From Lachnospiraceae bacterium (lineage in GTDB: Bacteria; Bacillota; Clostridia; Lachnospirales; Lachnospiraceae), in the NCBI GenBank assembly GCA_024695465.1, contig JAILID010000072.1, positions 1 to 64,000 on the forward strand: 64,000 nt of DNA, written 5' to 3'. A program made the position numbers and the translations under genes. The notes under the pieces are model-generated. The model saw nothing but the letters and a program-made list of their open reading frames with translations, ran no database searches and was not told where the DNA came from. This document shows, piece by piece, positions 32,960 to 41,749 of the stretch; position 1 is the stretch's first letter; the number at the start of each line of letters is the position of its first letter.

Positions 32960-34582
32960 TTAAGCGAGGTATTTCTTCAGCGCCGCCCTGACTGCTCCCC
33001 TGCCGGCAATCAGCTCGGCAAAGTAAGCGGCGACCCTATCCGCAAGGCCGGCCTCCTCAAGATCGACGCCGAAGATCTTCGCGTCCTTAAGGAGCGGCAG
33101 CAGCTTCTCTTTCGCGGCCTCCGCCGTCGTCCCGTCGCCCAGCCTGAAGGAAGCGACGTACGGGCAGACCGTATCAAGCAGCGGATCGTCGCTCAGCGTG
33201 AAGGCGGCTCCCTCGTCGTCAACCGCCATCAGGTAGCGGAGCCAGCCGGCCAGGACCAGGGGAATGATCTTTAAATCGGAAACCGAAAGCGTTTCGGAAG
33301 CGGCGTACTTCCTGATCGTGCCGCCGAAACGGATGGCCAGCTTCTGGGAAGTATCCGTCGCGATGCGCTGCGGCGTATCCGGCATGAAAGGATTTGGGAT
33401 GCGGACCTTTAAGACCGTGTCGATGAACTCCTTCGGATCGATGACGCCCGGGTTCACGACAACCGGCAGTCCTTCCTTGTAGCCGACGACATTCACCAGC
33501 TTGTTAAGTTCCGGATCTTTCATTTCGTCAGAAATCTTCCCGTATCCCAGAATGCAGCCGTAAACGGCCAGGGAGGTGTGAAGCGGATTCAGGCAGGTGC
33601 AGACCTTCATGGTCTCGACCTTGTCCACCGTCTCGCGGTCGGTGTAGATGATCCCGCCTTTATCAAGAGGGATCCGGCCATTCGGGAACGCGTCCTCGAT
33701 GACCAGATACTCGCTCTCCTCGGAATTGACAAACGGAGCGACGTGGGTGCCGCGGGTCGTTACGATCGGATCAAGACCCTCAAAGCCGTCCGCGCGGAGG
33801 AGCGCCTCGACGGAAGCGTCCGGTCTCGGCGTGATCTTGTCGATCATGCTCCAGGGGAAGGAAACTTTGGAGGGATCCTCCACGTAGGCGACGAAGCCTT
33901 CCTCCACAAGCCCGTTCTTCGCCCACTCCTTCGCGTAGGCGTCCGCTGCCGCGAAGAGGCGGTCGCCGTTATGGGAGCAGTTGTCCATGGAAACCATGGC
34001 GATCGGATGCGCGCCGGCTAAATAGCGCTCGTAGAGGAGCGAGAAGACCTTGCCGAGATAGCTTTCCGGAGCGGCCGGGCCATTCTTAAAGTCTGCGGTG
34101 ACCGCCGGAAGCTGCTCACCCCGGCCGTCCACCAGGCTGTAGCCCTTCTCGGTGATCGTGAAGCTGCCCATCTTAAGGGACGGAGCGCGGAAAATCTCTT
34201 TAAGGCGCGAAAATTCCCCTTCGAATTTCGGATCGAGGACACAGGTCTCGACGATGGATCCGACGACAGTCTTTACGATGCTGCCGTCGCTTTTTAAGGT
34301 GACGAGCAGAGAAAGATTGTCGTTGGCCCGGTAAGCCTTCTCGACGATTTCATGGTCGAAGCCCTCCACCGCAATGAGGCCCTTGCCGTACTCGCCGGCA
34401 TTCAGAATGTTCTGGAGGACGTTGGCCTGGAAAGCCCTGAAAATGTTGCCCGCGCCGAAATGCACCCACTCCGGCGCCTCATAAGTCGCCTTCGATACGG
34501 CTTCCCGGTCAAACTGCGGAAGGCGGTAGCCCTTCTCCTCCCAGACGGCCCTGTCTTTTAAACTCTCAGCAGATAATCTCAT
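32960..34582 (-). CDS. uxuB: Fructuronate reductase (mannitol dehydrogenase family)
   Basis: A 540-residue polyol-specific long-chain dehydrogenase. WVHFGAGNIFRAFQANVLQ near residue 38 is the NAD-binding motif of the mannitol dehydrogenase/fructuronate reductase family, and VVNPGVIDPKEFIDTVLKVRIPNPFMPDTPQRI lies in the C-terminal substrate domain, with the family catalytic Lys region just before it. It interconverts D-fructuronate and D-mannonate with NAD(H). The assignment over a plain mannitol or tagaturonate enzyme rests on the uxuA gene that precedes it by 14 bp. Confidence 0.87.
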   Translation of the reverse strand: MRLSAESLKDRAVWEEKGYRLPQFDREAVSKATYEAPEWVHFGAGNIFRAFQANVLQNILNAGEYGKGLIAVEGFDHEIVEKAYRANDNLSLLVTLKSDGSIVKTVVGSIVETCVLDPKFEGEFSRLKEIFRAPSLKMGSFTITEKGYSLVDGRGEQLPAVTADFKNGPAAPESYLGKVFSLLYERYLAGAHPIAMVSMDNCSHNGDRLFAAADAYAKEWAKNGLVEEGFVAYVEDPSKVSFPWSMIDKITPRPDASVEALLRADGFEGLDPIVTTRGTHVAPFVNSEESEYLVIEDAFPNGRIPLDKGGIIYTDRETVDKVETMKVCTCLNPLHTSLAVYGCILGYGKISDEMKDPELNKLVNVVGYKEGLPVVVNPGVIDPKEFIDTVLKVRIPNPFMPDTPQRIATDTSQKLAIRFGGTIRKYAASETLSVSDLKIIPLVLAGWLRYLMAVDDEGAAFTLSDDPLLDTVCPYVASFRLGDGTTAEAAKEKLLPLLKDAKIFGVDLEEAGLADRVAAYFAELIAGRGAVRAALKKYLA

Positions 34583-34596
34583 CGTTCAATCCTCCC

Positions 34597-35670
34597 TTAC
34601 GCGCGCTTTTCATTTTTCTCAATCGCTTCCCAGAGACCGTTTATATAGGCGGCTCCGAGCGCCCTGTCATAGAGGCCGTAGCCCGGCATCGCGACTTCGC
34701 CCCAGATCATGCGGCCGTGGTCCGGACGGATCGGGCCGTCAAAGCCGATGTCGTAGAGGGCCTTTACGATCTCGTACATGTCGAAGGAACCGTCGCTCGA
34801 AAGGTGGGCGGCCTCCTCGAAGTTATCGTCCGAGTGGAAGTAGAGGTTGCGGACATGCGCGAAATGGATGCGGCCCTTGAGCGAGCGGATCATCTCCGGG
34901 AGATTGTTCCTGCGGTTGGTGCCGTAGGAGCCCGAGCAGAAGGTGACGCCGTTGTGGACGTCGTCCACGGCCTTCATCAGGCGATGGATCTTCTCCTTGC
35001 TGGTGATGATGCGCGGAAGTCCGAAGACCGGCCATGCGGGATCGTCCGGATGGATCGCCATTTTGATGTCGTACTCGTTGCAGACCGGCATGATCTTCTC
35101 AAGGAAGTAAACCAGGTTCCGGAAAAGTTTCTCCTCGTCGACGTCCTTGTACATCTCGAAGAGCTCCTTGACACGCGCCATGCGCTCCGGCTCCCAGCCC
35201 GGCATGACCGTGCCGTTCATGTCCCCGGAGATGGATTCAAACATCTGGTCCGGATTGATCGCGTCCACCGCTTCTTTCGTGTAGGCGAGGACCGTCGAGC
35301 CGTCCGGGCGCTTTCTGGCCAGCTCCGTGCGGGTCCAATCGAAAACCGGCATGAAGTTGTAGCAGACAAGGTGGATGTCTTCCTCCCCGAGATTCCGTAA
35401 GGTCTCGATGTAGTTCTCAATGTCCCGGTCGCGGTCTTCATTTCCGATCTTGATCGCGTCGGAGACGTTGACGGACTCGATGCCGGCGATGTGCATCCCG
35501 GCGGTGGCGACCTCGTCCTTTAACGCGCGGATGCGCTCGCGGCTCCAGACCTCGCCGGGCTGGGTATCGTAAAGCGTCGTGATGACGCCCGTTACGCCCG
35601 GAATCTGCCGAATCTGCTCAAGGGTAACCGTATCGAACCTGGAACCGTACCAGCGAAGTGTCATTTCCAT
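34597..35670 (-). CDS. uxuA: Mannonate dehydratase
   Basis: A 357-residue TIM-barrel dehydratase. MEMTLRWYGSRFDTVTLEQIRQIPGVTGVI at the N-terminus, HLVCYNFMPVFDWTRTEL near residue 100, MAIHPDDPAWPVFGLPRI near 210, CSGSYG near 250 and RPDHGRMIWGE near 325 are all diagnostic of UxuA (metal-binding His, Cys and Asp). It dehydrates D-mannonate to 2-keto-3-deoxygluconate. AAGGAGG precedes the start. First gene of uxuA-uxuB, divergent from an AraC-type regulator with 168 bp between starts; a TATACT at 35728-35733 (minus) may be its -10 box. Confidence 0.95.
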   Translation of the reverse strand: MEMTLRWYGSRFDTVTLEQIRQIPGVTGVITTLYDTQPGEVWSRERIRALKDEVATAGMHIAGIESVNVSDAIKIGNEDRDRDIENYIETLRNLGEEDIHLVCYNFMPVFDWTRTELARKRPDGSTVLAYTKEAVDAINPDQMFESISGDMNGTVMPGWEPERMARVKELFEMYKDVDEEKLFRNLVYFLEKIMPVCNEYDIKMAIHPDDPAWPVFGLPRIITSKEKIHRLMKAVDDVHNGVTFCSGSYGTNRRNNLPEMIRSLKGRIHFAHVRNLYFHSDDNFEEAAHLSSDGSFDMYEIVKALYDIGFDGPIRPDHGRMIWGEVAMPGYGLYDRALGAAYINGLWEAIEKNEKRA

Positions 35671-35762
35671 AACTGAATCCTCCTTATATATGGGTGAAGC
35701 GATGGGCTTCTTTTATGTTCTGATTGCAGTATACGCTGTTCTTTCAGAAAAATATATTGTGC

Positions 35763-35786
35763 GATTTGCGAACAACATTGCAAATC
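35763..35786. promoter_or_regulatory. Inverted-repeat operator between uxuA and the AraC gene
   Basis: GATTTGC (35763-35769), ten-base spacer, GCAAATC (35780-35786): perfect 7-bp arms. It covers the -35 box of the araC-type gene and is placed for autorepression or for controlling the divergent uxuA promoter. Confidence 0.55.
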
Positions 35787-35806
35787 TTGCGGTTTGGAAC
35801 TATACT
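35778..35806 (+). promoter_or_regulatory. Promoter of the AraC-family regulator gene
   Basis: TTGCAA (35778-35783), 17-bp spacer, TATACT (35801-35806). The predicted transcript start near 35813 rules out ATG codons at or before 35812 as the translation start. Confidence 0.75.
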
Positions 35807-35838
35807 GGATTATGACAACGAGAAAGGGGAAACGCGCC

Positions 35839-36720
35839 GTGAAGAAGAACATCCGCTCCGACTTTCAAACCCGCCAGTATATGCTCTCAAAGGATTACGA
35901 GCTCTATTATTACAGCGATCTTCATTTTAAAAATGTAAACCTCCACTCCCACGATTACTACGAATTTTATTTTTTCCTGAACGGGCGGGTGGAAATGCTG
36001 ATCGAGGGAAAAAGCTGTCCGCTTGCCGAGGGAGATATCATCGCGGTTCCGCCGGGCGTCCTCCACCAGGCCCGGATCCTGGATCCGGAGGAAGCCTACA
36101 GCCGGATCGTCCTCTGGATCAGCCGGGAGAGCTTTAAAACCCTGAAGCTCCTCGCCCCTTCCTGCGCTTACATAATTGAATACGTCAGGGAAAGCGGAAA
36201 CTATGTCTTCCACTTCGATCCGGTCGTCTTCAACGATCTCCGCTCGGTCCTGCTCCTGATTTTCGACGAACAGAACGCCAGACGCTTCGGGCGGGAGGAC
36301 TTCATCCGGAACTATATCACCGAACTGCTCTTAAAGCTCAGCCGCCAGGCCAGCCTCCTTGCCCGCCCCGACCGGGGCCGGGAGGAGAAAAACCTCTTCT
36401 GCCTGGTTTCCGACTATATCGACGTCCATCTGTCCGAGGATCTGTCGCTGGAGAGCTTAGCCGGAAACTTCTATGTCAGCCCTTACCACCTCTCCCATCT
36501 CTTTAAGGAAAAAAGCGGGCTCTCTCTCCACCAGTACATCACGAAGAAGAGACTTGCCGCGGCGAAAAACGCGATCCTGGCCGGGGAGCCGGCTTCCTCA
36601 GCCTGCCGGGACGCCGGCTTCTGGGACTACTCGGGCTTCTACCGGGCATTCAGCAAAGAGTACGGCGTCTCCCCGAAAAAATACCGGCTCCTTATAAGAA
36701 AGGAGCCGGATACGAGATAA
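35839..36720 (+). CDS. AraC-family transcriptional regulator
   Basis: I place the start at GTG 35839, nine bases after AGGGG and downstream of the predicted transcript start; 293 residues. The N-terminal cupin sensor has NLHSHDYYEFYFFLNGRVEML and PLAEGDIIAVPPGVLHQ. The C-terminal 100 residues hold two helix-turn-helix units (LSLESLAGNFYVSPYHLSHLF and GEPASSACRDAGFWDYSGFYR) with the family ending FSKEYGVSPKKYR. By position it regulates uxuA-uxuB in response to a hexuronate or catabolic intermediate. The 3' end of the gene contains the terminator of the convergent esterase gene. Confidence 0.88.
   Translation: MKKNIRSDFQTRQYMLSKDYELYYYSDLHFKNVNLHSHDYYEFYFFLNGRVEMLIEGKSCPLAEGDIIAVPPGVLHQARILDPEEAYSRIVLWISRESFKTLKLLAPSCAYIIEYVRESGNYVFHFDPVVFNDLRSVLLLIFDEQNARRFGREDFIRNYITELLLKLSRQASLLARPDRGREEKNLFCLVSDYIDVHLSEDLSLESLAGNFYVSPYHLSHLFKEKSGLSLHQYITKKRLAAAKNAILAGEPASSACRDAGFWDYSGFYRAFSKEYGVSPKKYRLLIRKEPDTR
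36676..36709 (-). terminator. Terminator of the esterase gene, buried in the araC-type coding sequence
   Basis: Arms CCGGCTCCTT (36684-36693) and AAGGAGCCGG (36700-36709), six-base loop. On the minus strand it is followed by TATTTTTTC. It lies entirely inside the last 45 bases of the plus-strand AraC gene, whose codons it also encodes. Confidence 0.8.
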
Positions 36721-36731
36721 GAAGCTGTTTT

Positions 36732-38525
36732 TTACCAGAGAGAGGGCGTATTGAAATGGGCGTCCAGGTCCGCGCTGAACCACCTGCCGTTCATGATATT
36801 CTGGATGATATAGGTCTTGTGCTCTTCGGAAATCGTCTCATCCGCTTCGCAGGCGGCAATGATCTCCTCGTTGGTCTTGAAGACGTCCTTCACCTCCAGC
36901 TGAGCCTTTGTCTCGTCCGCGTCAAGGACCAGCGTGAGCTTATTGCCCGCCTTCCAGGCCGGCCATTCAACTTCAAGGCCCTCGCCGTTGGGATTGCCCG
37001 TCTTTACGAAGTTGGTCAGATATTTGTTGAAATATCCGGCCATATCCTGATAGCCGTCCGCGCTGAAATCATAGAGTTCGGAGTAGCCGTTGATCCCGGA
37101 AATCATCGGGACGAAGATGCCGTGGAAGGACCCGAACATGGGGATGAGCGAGGCCGAATCCTGTCCGCCGTAATTGACCTGGCAGAGGTACATATCGGAA
37201 TTATAGAACTCCGCCATCTTCTCCGCCGAGAGCTGGGTATTGAAGACCCGGTAGAGGTCGCTTCCGTAGGTGTCCGTGAAAACCATGGCAGCGTTCTTCT
37301 CCGCCTCGTCCTCAATCGAGCCGAAATAGGGATCGAAGAGGCCGAAGAAGGTGAACTCGGAACTTCCGGTCAGCATGAGGATCGGAACGTCATTGACGTA
37401 AAGATCGCTCTCAAAGCCATTGGCCGGAATCATTACGTCGTCCCCGTAGAGATGCGGGAAAACGCTCATGCGGATGCCGGCGTTGCTCATAAGGGGCACA
37501 AGGCGGTCCTCCGTGACCGTGCAGAGATAATCCTTAATCTCCGGATTGTCGGTAAGAAGCCATTCCACCGCCGCGGCCTCATCTGCCGCCATGCCGTCCT
37601 CGACGGCAAGAGGCGCAAGCGCCTCGGCGATCTTCTTCTGGGACGCATCGACATCCGCGACGGTCATGCCGCCGGAGTAGGCGATCGCCTTGTCAAAGAG
37701 CCCGTCAAACTGCTGGGAGAGGAGCATCGCCATGACGTCGCGCCCGCCGGCCGAGAAGCCGCTGACCGTAACGTTGGCCGGATCGCCGCCGAAATTCGCG
37801 ATGTTGTCCCGCACCCACTGCAGGGCCATGGCCAGATCGAGCAAGGTGAAGTTGCCGGTCGGATTCTCCTCATCAATCAGGGCCGGCAGGCAGTTGAAGC
37901 CCAGAAGGCCCAGGCGGTAGTTGAGCGAGACGTAGACGATGCCGTCATTTTTCACCAGGTCAAAGCCCGGGATCTCGAAGGAATTGCCGGTCTGGTTGTT
38001 GCCGCCGTGGATATAGACGATAACCGGGCATTTTTCCGCTTCCGGGGTCGTGTAGACATCAAGATTCAGGCAGTCCGTCGTCCCGGTCACTTCCTCGCCG
38101 CTGAGCTGAATCGCGGCATCTTCCTTCGCGCTGACATCCTTGACTTCCGTCCAGGCCGCGGGGGCTTTCGGGGCGGCCCAGCGGTTTTCACCTGCGGTAT
38201 CCGCGCCATAAGGCACCCCATAGTATACTTCAACCCCGTCTGTGACCGAGCCGATCACGCTGCCGTACTGGGTCGCGCGTTCCGAAGCGAGTACGAGTTC
38301 CTCCGGCTCGCTTTCCGCCATGCTCTCCGCGCTCTCCGGGGACGTGCTCTCAGCTGTGCTCTCTATAGTGCTCTCCGCCGCGCTGCTTTCCGCCGCGGAA
38401 CTTTCCGACGTCACGCTCTCCGTCTGGCTTGTCCCGGAAGAGCTCTCCTGTGTTCCGCCGCATCCGGCCAGGCAGGCCGCGGCCATCGCCGCGGCAAGAA
38501 TCCCACTGATTATTTTTTTCTTCAT
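36732..38525 (-). CDS. Lipoprotein type-B carboxylesterase
   Basis: A 597-residue lipoprotein: signal peptide with lipobox LAGC near residue 21, a Ser/Glu/Thr-rich linker to about residue 75, then an alpha/beta-hydrolase of the carboxylesterase type B family. YGVPYGADTAGENRW, DCLNLDVYTT and the oxyanion loop YIHGGNNQTGNSFE are present. The nucleophile elbow reads VSGFSAGG, i.e. Phe replaces the usual Glu of GESAG; acid and His candidates are GSSEFTFFG and GSFHGIFVP. It probably removes acyl groups from extracellular esters such as acetylated or methylated glycans, which would suit the neighbouring uronate genes. AAAGGAGG precedes the start. Confidence 0.85.
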   Translation of the reverse strand: MKKKIISGILAAAMAAACLAGCGGTQESSSGTSQTESVTSESSAAESSAAESTIESTAESTSPESAESMAESEPEELVLASERATQYGSVIGSVTDGVEVYYGVPYGADTAGENRWAAPKAPAAWTEVKDVSAKEDAAIQLSGEEVTGTTDCLNLDVYTTPEAEKCPVIVYIHGGNNQTGNSFEIPGFDLVKNDGIVYVSLNYRLGLLGFNCLPALIDEENPTGNFTLLDLAMALQWVRDNIANFGGDPANVTVSGFSAGGRDVMAMLLSQQFDGLFDKAIAYSGGMTVADVDASQKKIAEALAPLAVEDGMAADEAAAVEWLLTDNPEIKDYLCTVTEDRLVPLMSNAGIRMSVFPHLYGDDVMIPANGFESDLYVNDVPILMLTGSSEFTFFGLFDPYFGSIEDEAEKNAAMVFTDTYGSDLYRVFNTQLSAEKMAEFYNSDMYLCQVNYGGQDSASLIPMFGSFHGIFVPMISGINGYSELYDFSADGYQDMAGYFNKYLTNFVKTGNPNGEGLEVEWPAWKAGNKLTLVLDADETKAQLEVKDVFKTNEEIIAACEADETISEEHKTYIIQNIMNGRWFSADLDAHFNTPSLW

Positions 38526-38630
38526 GTAATCTACCTCCTTTTCTCACAATCAGCTAAATACGCAATAACTGTTTTAAGTATACAGGAAAACGGTGTAAAT
38601 AGACAGTAAAAAATATGTTAAATTGCTTCT

Positions 38631-39917
38631 TCAGCGTAAAATCGGATCTTCGCCGGAATAGACCTGCTTTCCCCGGCAGATCGTAGAGACAACCTTACCC
38701 TTCAGCTTCCGTCCGGTGAAGGGCGTATTCTCTGCCCTGGAGAAGTAAGGTCCCGCCCTGCGGACAGCCTGGGGATCAAAGACGACCAGATCGGCCGGCC
38801 CGCCCTCCGCGAGATATCCGGCGTCCAGATGGTACATTTCGGCAGGATTCACGGTCATGAGGCGAAGCAGCTCCATGAGCGTAAGATATTTTTTCTCCAC
38901 CAGTTCCGTGATTCCCAGCGAAAGGGAGGTCTCGAGGCCGATGATCCCGCTGGGCGCGGCGGTAAGCGTCCGCTCTTTTTTCTCAGCAGCCGTATGGGGC
39001 GCGTGGTCGGTCGCGATGCAGTCGATGGTTCCATCGCGAAGACCCCGGATGATCGCCAGGCGATCCTCCTCGGTCCTGAGCGGCGGATTCATCTTGGCGT
39101 AGGAACCATACTCGATAAGGGCCCGTTCCGTCAGGGTAAAATGATGCGGAGTGGCTTCCGCATGGACGTCCAGCCCCTTCTCCTTTGCCTTCCGAACCAG
39201 TTCGACTCCTTCTTTGCTGCTGATATGCTGGATCTCAACGCAGGCCCCGGTCTCTTCCGCCAGCGCAAGATCACGCCTGATAAGGGAGATCTCCGCCTCC
39301 CTGGGCGAACCGTAAATTCCGTAATAGCTGCTGGCCTCCCCGTGATTGATTCCGTTATTTTTGATCAGTTTCGGGTTCTCCTCATGGAAGCTGATCGGGA
39401 CCCCCAGGCGCCGGGTCCTCTGCATGGCCTCGCGGACCAGTCCCTCATCCATAAGGGGGATCCCGTCGTCGGTAAAGCCGACGGCCCCGGCGGCCTTCAG
39501 GACTTCCATATCGGTCAGCTCCCTGCCGGCCATCTTCCGGGTAACGTTCGCGCAGGCAAGAACCCGGATCCCGGTCTCCTTTCCCCTCTTCAGGCAGTAT
39601 TTCAGCGTCTCCGCGTTATCGATGGGCGGCTTCGTATTGGCCATCATGATCACAGTCGTAAAGCCCCCTGCCGCCGCCGCGGCAGCCCCGCTTAAAATAT
39701 CTTCCTTCTCCGGAAAACCCGGATCCCGAAAATGCACGTGCACGTCCACAAGCCCCGGCGCGGCGACGCAGCCGGCGGCGTTCAGAAGCTCTGCCCCTTC
39801 GGGAAGGGCCAGCTCCTTTCCGATCTTCTGAATCCTTCCGAAATCCGTGAGAATGTCGTAAAAGCCTTCCTTTCCTGATTTCGGATCCATCAGGTATCCG
39901 TTTTTAATAAGAAGCAT
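38631..39917 (-). CDS. pyrC: Dihydroorotase (class I)
   Basis: A 428-residue amidohydrolase. Metal site VDVHVHFRDPGFPEKEDI near residue 58 (H-x-H), the carbamylated-Lys/catalytic region ANVTRKMAGREL, the metal His in HISSKEGVELV near 230, and the catalytic Asp in CIATDHAPHT near 303. It closes carbamoyl-aspartate to dihydroorotate in pyrimidine synthesis. No other pyr genes are adjacent. An extended -10 promoter lies at 40013-40021, with no pyr attenuator evident in the roughly 90-base leader. Confidence 0.94.
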   Translation of the reverse strand: MLLIKNGYLMDPKSGKEGFYDILTDFGRIQKIGKELALPEGAELLNAAGCVAAPGLVDVHVHFRDPGFPEKEDILSGAAAAAAGGFTTVIMMANTKPPIDNAETLKYCLKRGKETGIRVLACANVTRKMAGRELTDMEVLKAAGAVGFTDDGIPLMDEGLVREAMQRTRRLGVPISFHEENPKLIKNNGINHGEASSYYGIYGSPREAEISLIRRDLALAEETGACVEIQHISSKEGVELVRKAKEKGLDVHAEATPHHFTLTERALIEYGSYAKMNPPLRTEEDRLAIIRGLRDGTIDCIATDHAPHTAAEKKERTLTAAPSGIIGLETSLSLGITELVEKKYLTLMELLRLMTVNPAEMYHLDAGYLAEGGPADLVVFDPQAVRRAGPYFSRAENTPFTGRKLKGKVVSTICRGKQVYSGEDPILR

Positions 39918-40012
39918 CCCGCACCTCCAGTCATTTCTGAAAATTCCTGCCGAACCGGCGGATGCGGCCCGGCAAGCCGGTCAGTCGTCCGAACCGCGGC
40001 GTATTCTTTTTT

Positions 40013-40021
40013 ATTATAGCA
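40013..40021 (-). promoter_or_regulatory. Extended -10 promoter of pyrC
   Basis: Minus strand TGCTATAAT: TATAAT at 40018-40013 preceded by TGN. No good -35 box is seen. Confidence 0.55.
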
Positions 40022-40105
40022 GATTTTCCACATTTTTCCTATATCTTTTTCATCAGTATGGCAATTTTGCACAATTTTCGATCTGCATTTTCGTGATTTA
40101 TACCA

Positions 40106-40133
40106 TTGTTTTCATTTTTAAATCCTTTACAAT
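40106..40133 (+). promoter_or_regulatory. Promoter of the polyphosphate:AMP phosphotransferase gene
   Basis: TTGTTT (40106-40111), 16-bp spacer, TACAAT (40128-40133). The transcript would have a leader of about 85 bases. Confidence 0.5.
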
Positions 40134-40225
40134 AGCATTATATGACAAAGCCCAGGCTCCGAGGAAGCCTGCCGCGGCGCATACAGGGTTTCATTTCCAA
40201 CACTATTTTTCCTAAGGAGGAATTT

Positions 40226-41713
40226 ATGCTTAAAGATTTTGCGAAAGCGTACCAGCCGGACAAGGAGACCGTCAAGGCCTCCTTGAGATCGGAGCGCGAC
40301 CGGCTTTTTGCCAACCAGATGAAAATTAAGGACGCGAAATTGCCGGTCATGGTCATTTTCGAGGGATGGGGCGCGGCCGGCAAGGGCAGCGTCATCTCCA
40401 GCGTCATCCAGAATATCGATCCCCGCTTCTTCCGCGTGGCGACGACCAACGCCGACCCGACGGAGGAGGAGAAGAGGAAGCCCTTCCTCTACCGCTATTT
40501 CATCCAGATTCCGGAGGCCGGAAAGTTCCAGTTCTTCGATACCTGCTGGATGGAGGAAGTCGTGAACGGGGTCATCGACAAGACCCTCGACCACGAGACC
40601 TATGAGAAGCGGATCAAGAGCATCAACATGGCGGAGCGCCAGCTTCACGACAACGGCTATCTGGTCATGAAATTCTTCTTCAACATCTCGAAAAAGGAGC
40701 AGAAGAGCCGTCTTGACGCGCTGCTCGCCGACAAGAACACCAAATGGCGGGTGAGCAAGACCGACCTCTGGGAGAACAGGCACTACGACGAGTGCCTGGA
40801 GGTTTACGACCGCTACCTCGAGGATACCCATCGGGCGAACGCCCCCTGGTACATCATCGACGCGAAGAACCGCAAGTGGGCCGAGCTCCAGGTCCTCCAG
40901 TTCTTAAACCAGGGCATCGATACCGCTCTTAAGAACCACTCCCTGGCGGTTCCGATCCTCCAGAACACCTTCCCGTTGGAGCCCATCGCGGACCTGAAGG
41001 ATATCCCGCTTGATAAGACCATTTCCGACGAGGACTACAAGAAGGAGCTGGAAGCGCTCCAGGCCGAGCTCCATGACCTGCACTACAAGCTCTACCGCAA
41101 GAAGATCCCGGTCATCATCGCCTACGAGGGCTGGGACGCGGCCGGCAAGGGCGGAAACATCAAGCGCATCACCGGGGCCCTGGATCCGAGAGGCTACGTG
41201 GTGGAACCGATCGCGAGCCCGACGGCCCCCGAAAAGGCAAGGCACTTTTTGTGGCGTTTCTGGACCAGGCTGCCGAAGACCGGCCACATCACCATCTTCG
41301 ACCGGACCTGGTACGGCCGGGTCATGGTCGAGCGCCTGGAGGGCTTCTGCTCGGAGAATGACTGGCAGAGGGCCTACAATGAGATGAACGAGTTCGAGAA
41401 GGAGCTGGCGGACTGGGGCGCCGTCGTCATCAAATTCTGGGTGCAGATCGACAACCAGACCCAGCTCGAGCGCTTCACGGACCGCCAGAACACCCCGGAA
41501 AAGCAGTGGAAGATCACCGATGAGGACTGGAGGAACCGTGAGAAGTGGGATCTCTATGAGAACGCGGTCAACGAGATGCTGAAGAAGACCAATACCAGCT
41601 ACGCGCCCTGGCACATCCTGGAGTCGGTGGACAAGAAGTACGCCCGGATCAAGGCCCTCAAGATCGTCATCGCCGCGATCAAGGAGGCGCTTAAGAAGGC
41701 AGGGGAAAAATAA
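40226..41713 (+). CDS. pap: Polyphosphate:AMP phosphotransferase (two-domain PPK2)
   Basis: The start at 40226 (MLKDFAKAYQPD) follows AAGGAGGA; 495 residues. Two tandem PPK2 domains: the first has Walker A FEGWGAAGKGSVI near residue 52; the second has YEGWDAAGKGGNIKRITG near 300, then SPTAPEKARHFLWRFW, TIFDRTWYGRVMVERLEGF and FWVQIDNQTQLERF. In the family, two-domain enzymes phosphorylate AMP to ADP with polyphosphate, and only the C-terminal half keeps full catalytic residues, which fits the looser N-domain here (TCWMEEVV where DRTWYGR would be). Codon use is unusually biased toward GAG/AAG, suggesting high expression. Confidence 0.93.
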   Translation: MLKDFAKAYQPDKETVKASLRSERDRLFANQMKIKDAKLPVMVIFEGWGAAGKGSVISSVIQNIDPRFFRVATTNADPTEEEKRKPFLYRYFIQIPEAGKFQFFDTCWMEEVVNGVIDKTLDHETYEKRIKSINMAERQLHDNGYLVMKFFFNISKKEQKSRLDALLADKNTKWRVSKTDLWENRHYDECLEVYDRYLEDTHRANAPWYIIDAKNRKWAELQVLQFLNQGIDTALKNHSLAVPILQNTFPLEPIADLKDIPLDKTISDEDYKKELEALQAELHDLHYKLYRKKIPVIIAYEGWDAAGKGGNIKRITGALDPRGYVVEPIASPTAPEKARHFLWRFWTRLPKTGHITIFDRTWYGRVMVERLEGFCSENDWQRAYNEMNEFEKELADWGAVVIKFWVQIDNQTQLERFTDRQNTPEKQWKITDEDWRNREKWDLYENAVNEMLKKTNTSYAPWHILESVDKKYARIKALKIVIAAIKEALKKAGEK

Positions 41714-41746
41714 AAAAAGGGGACTGCATCAGGCAGTCCCTTTTTC
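41712..41746. terminator. Bidirectional terminator between pap and the HD-GYP gene
   Basis: Arms GGGACTGC (41720-41727) and GCAGTCCC (41733-41740), with an A run before and a T run after. It ends both convergent genes. Confidence 0.9.
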
Positions 41747-41749
41747 TTT

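Larger units (their letters stand above)
39918..40225. other. Divergent regulatory region between pyrC and the polyphosphate kinase gene
   Basis: No gene in these 308 bases. It contains the pyrC promoter (40013-40021), the plus-strand promoter at 40106-40133 and an A+T-rich stretch 40010-40140. Two AAATGAA words (about 40111 and 40187) fall here, one inside the plus-strand promoter spacer. Confidence 0.6.

Noticed and set aside
36756..38609. Plus-strand open frame of 617 codons opposite the carboxylesterase
   Set aside because: Same reason: a mirror of the third-codon-position bias of a real gene.
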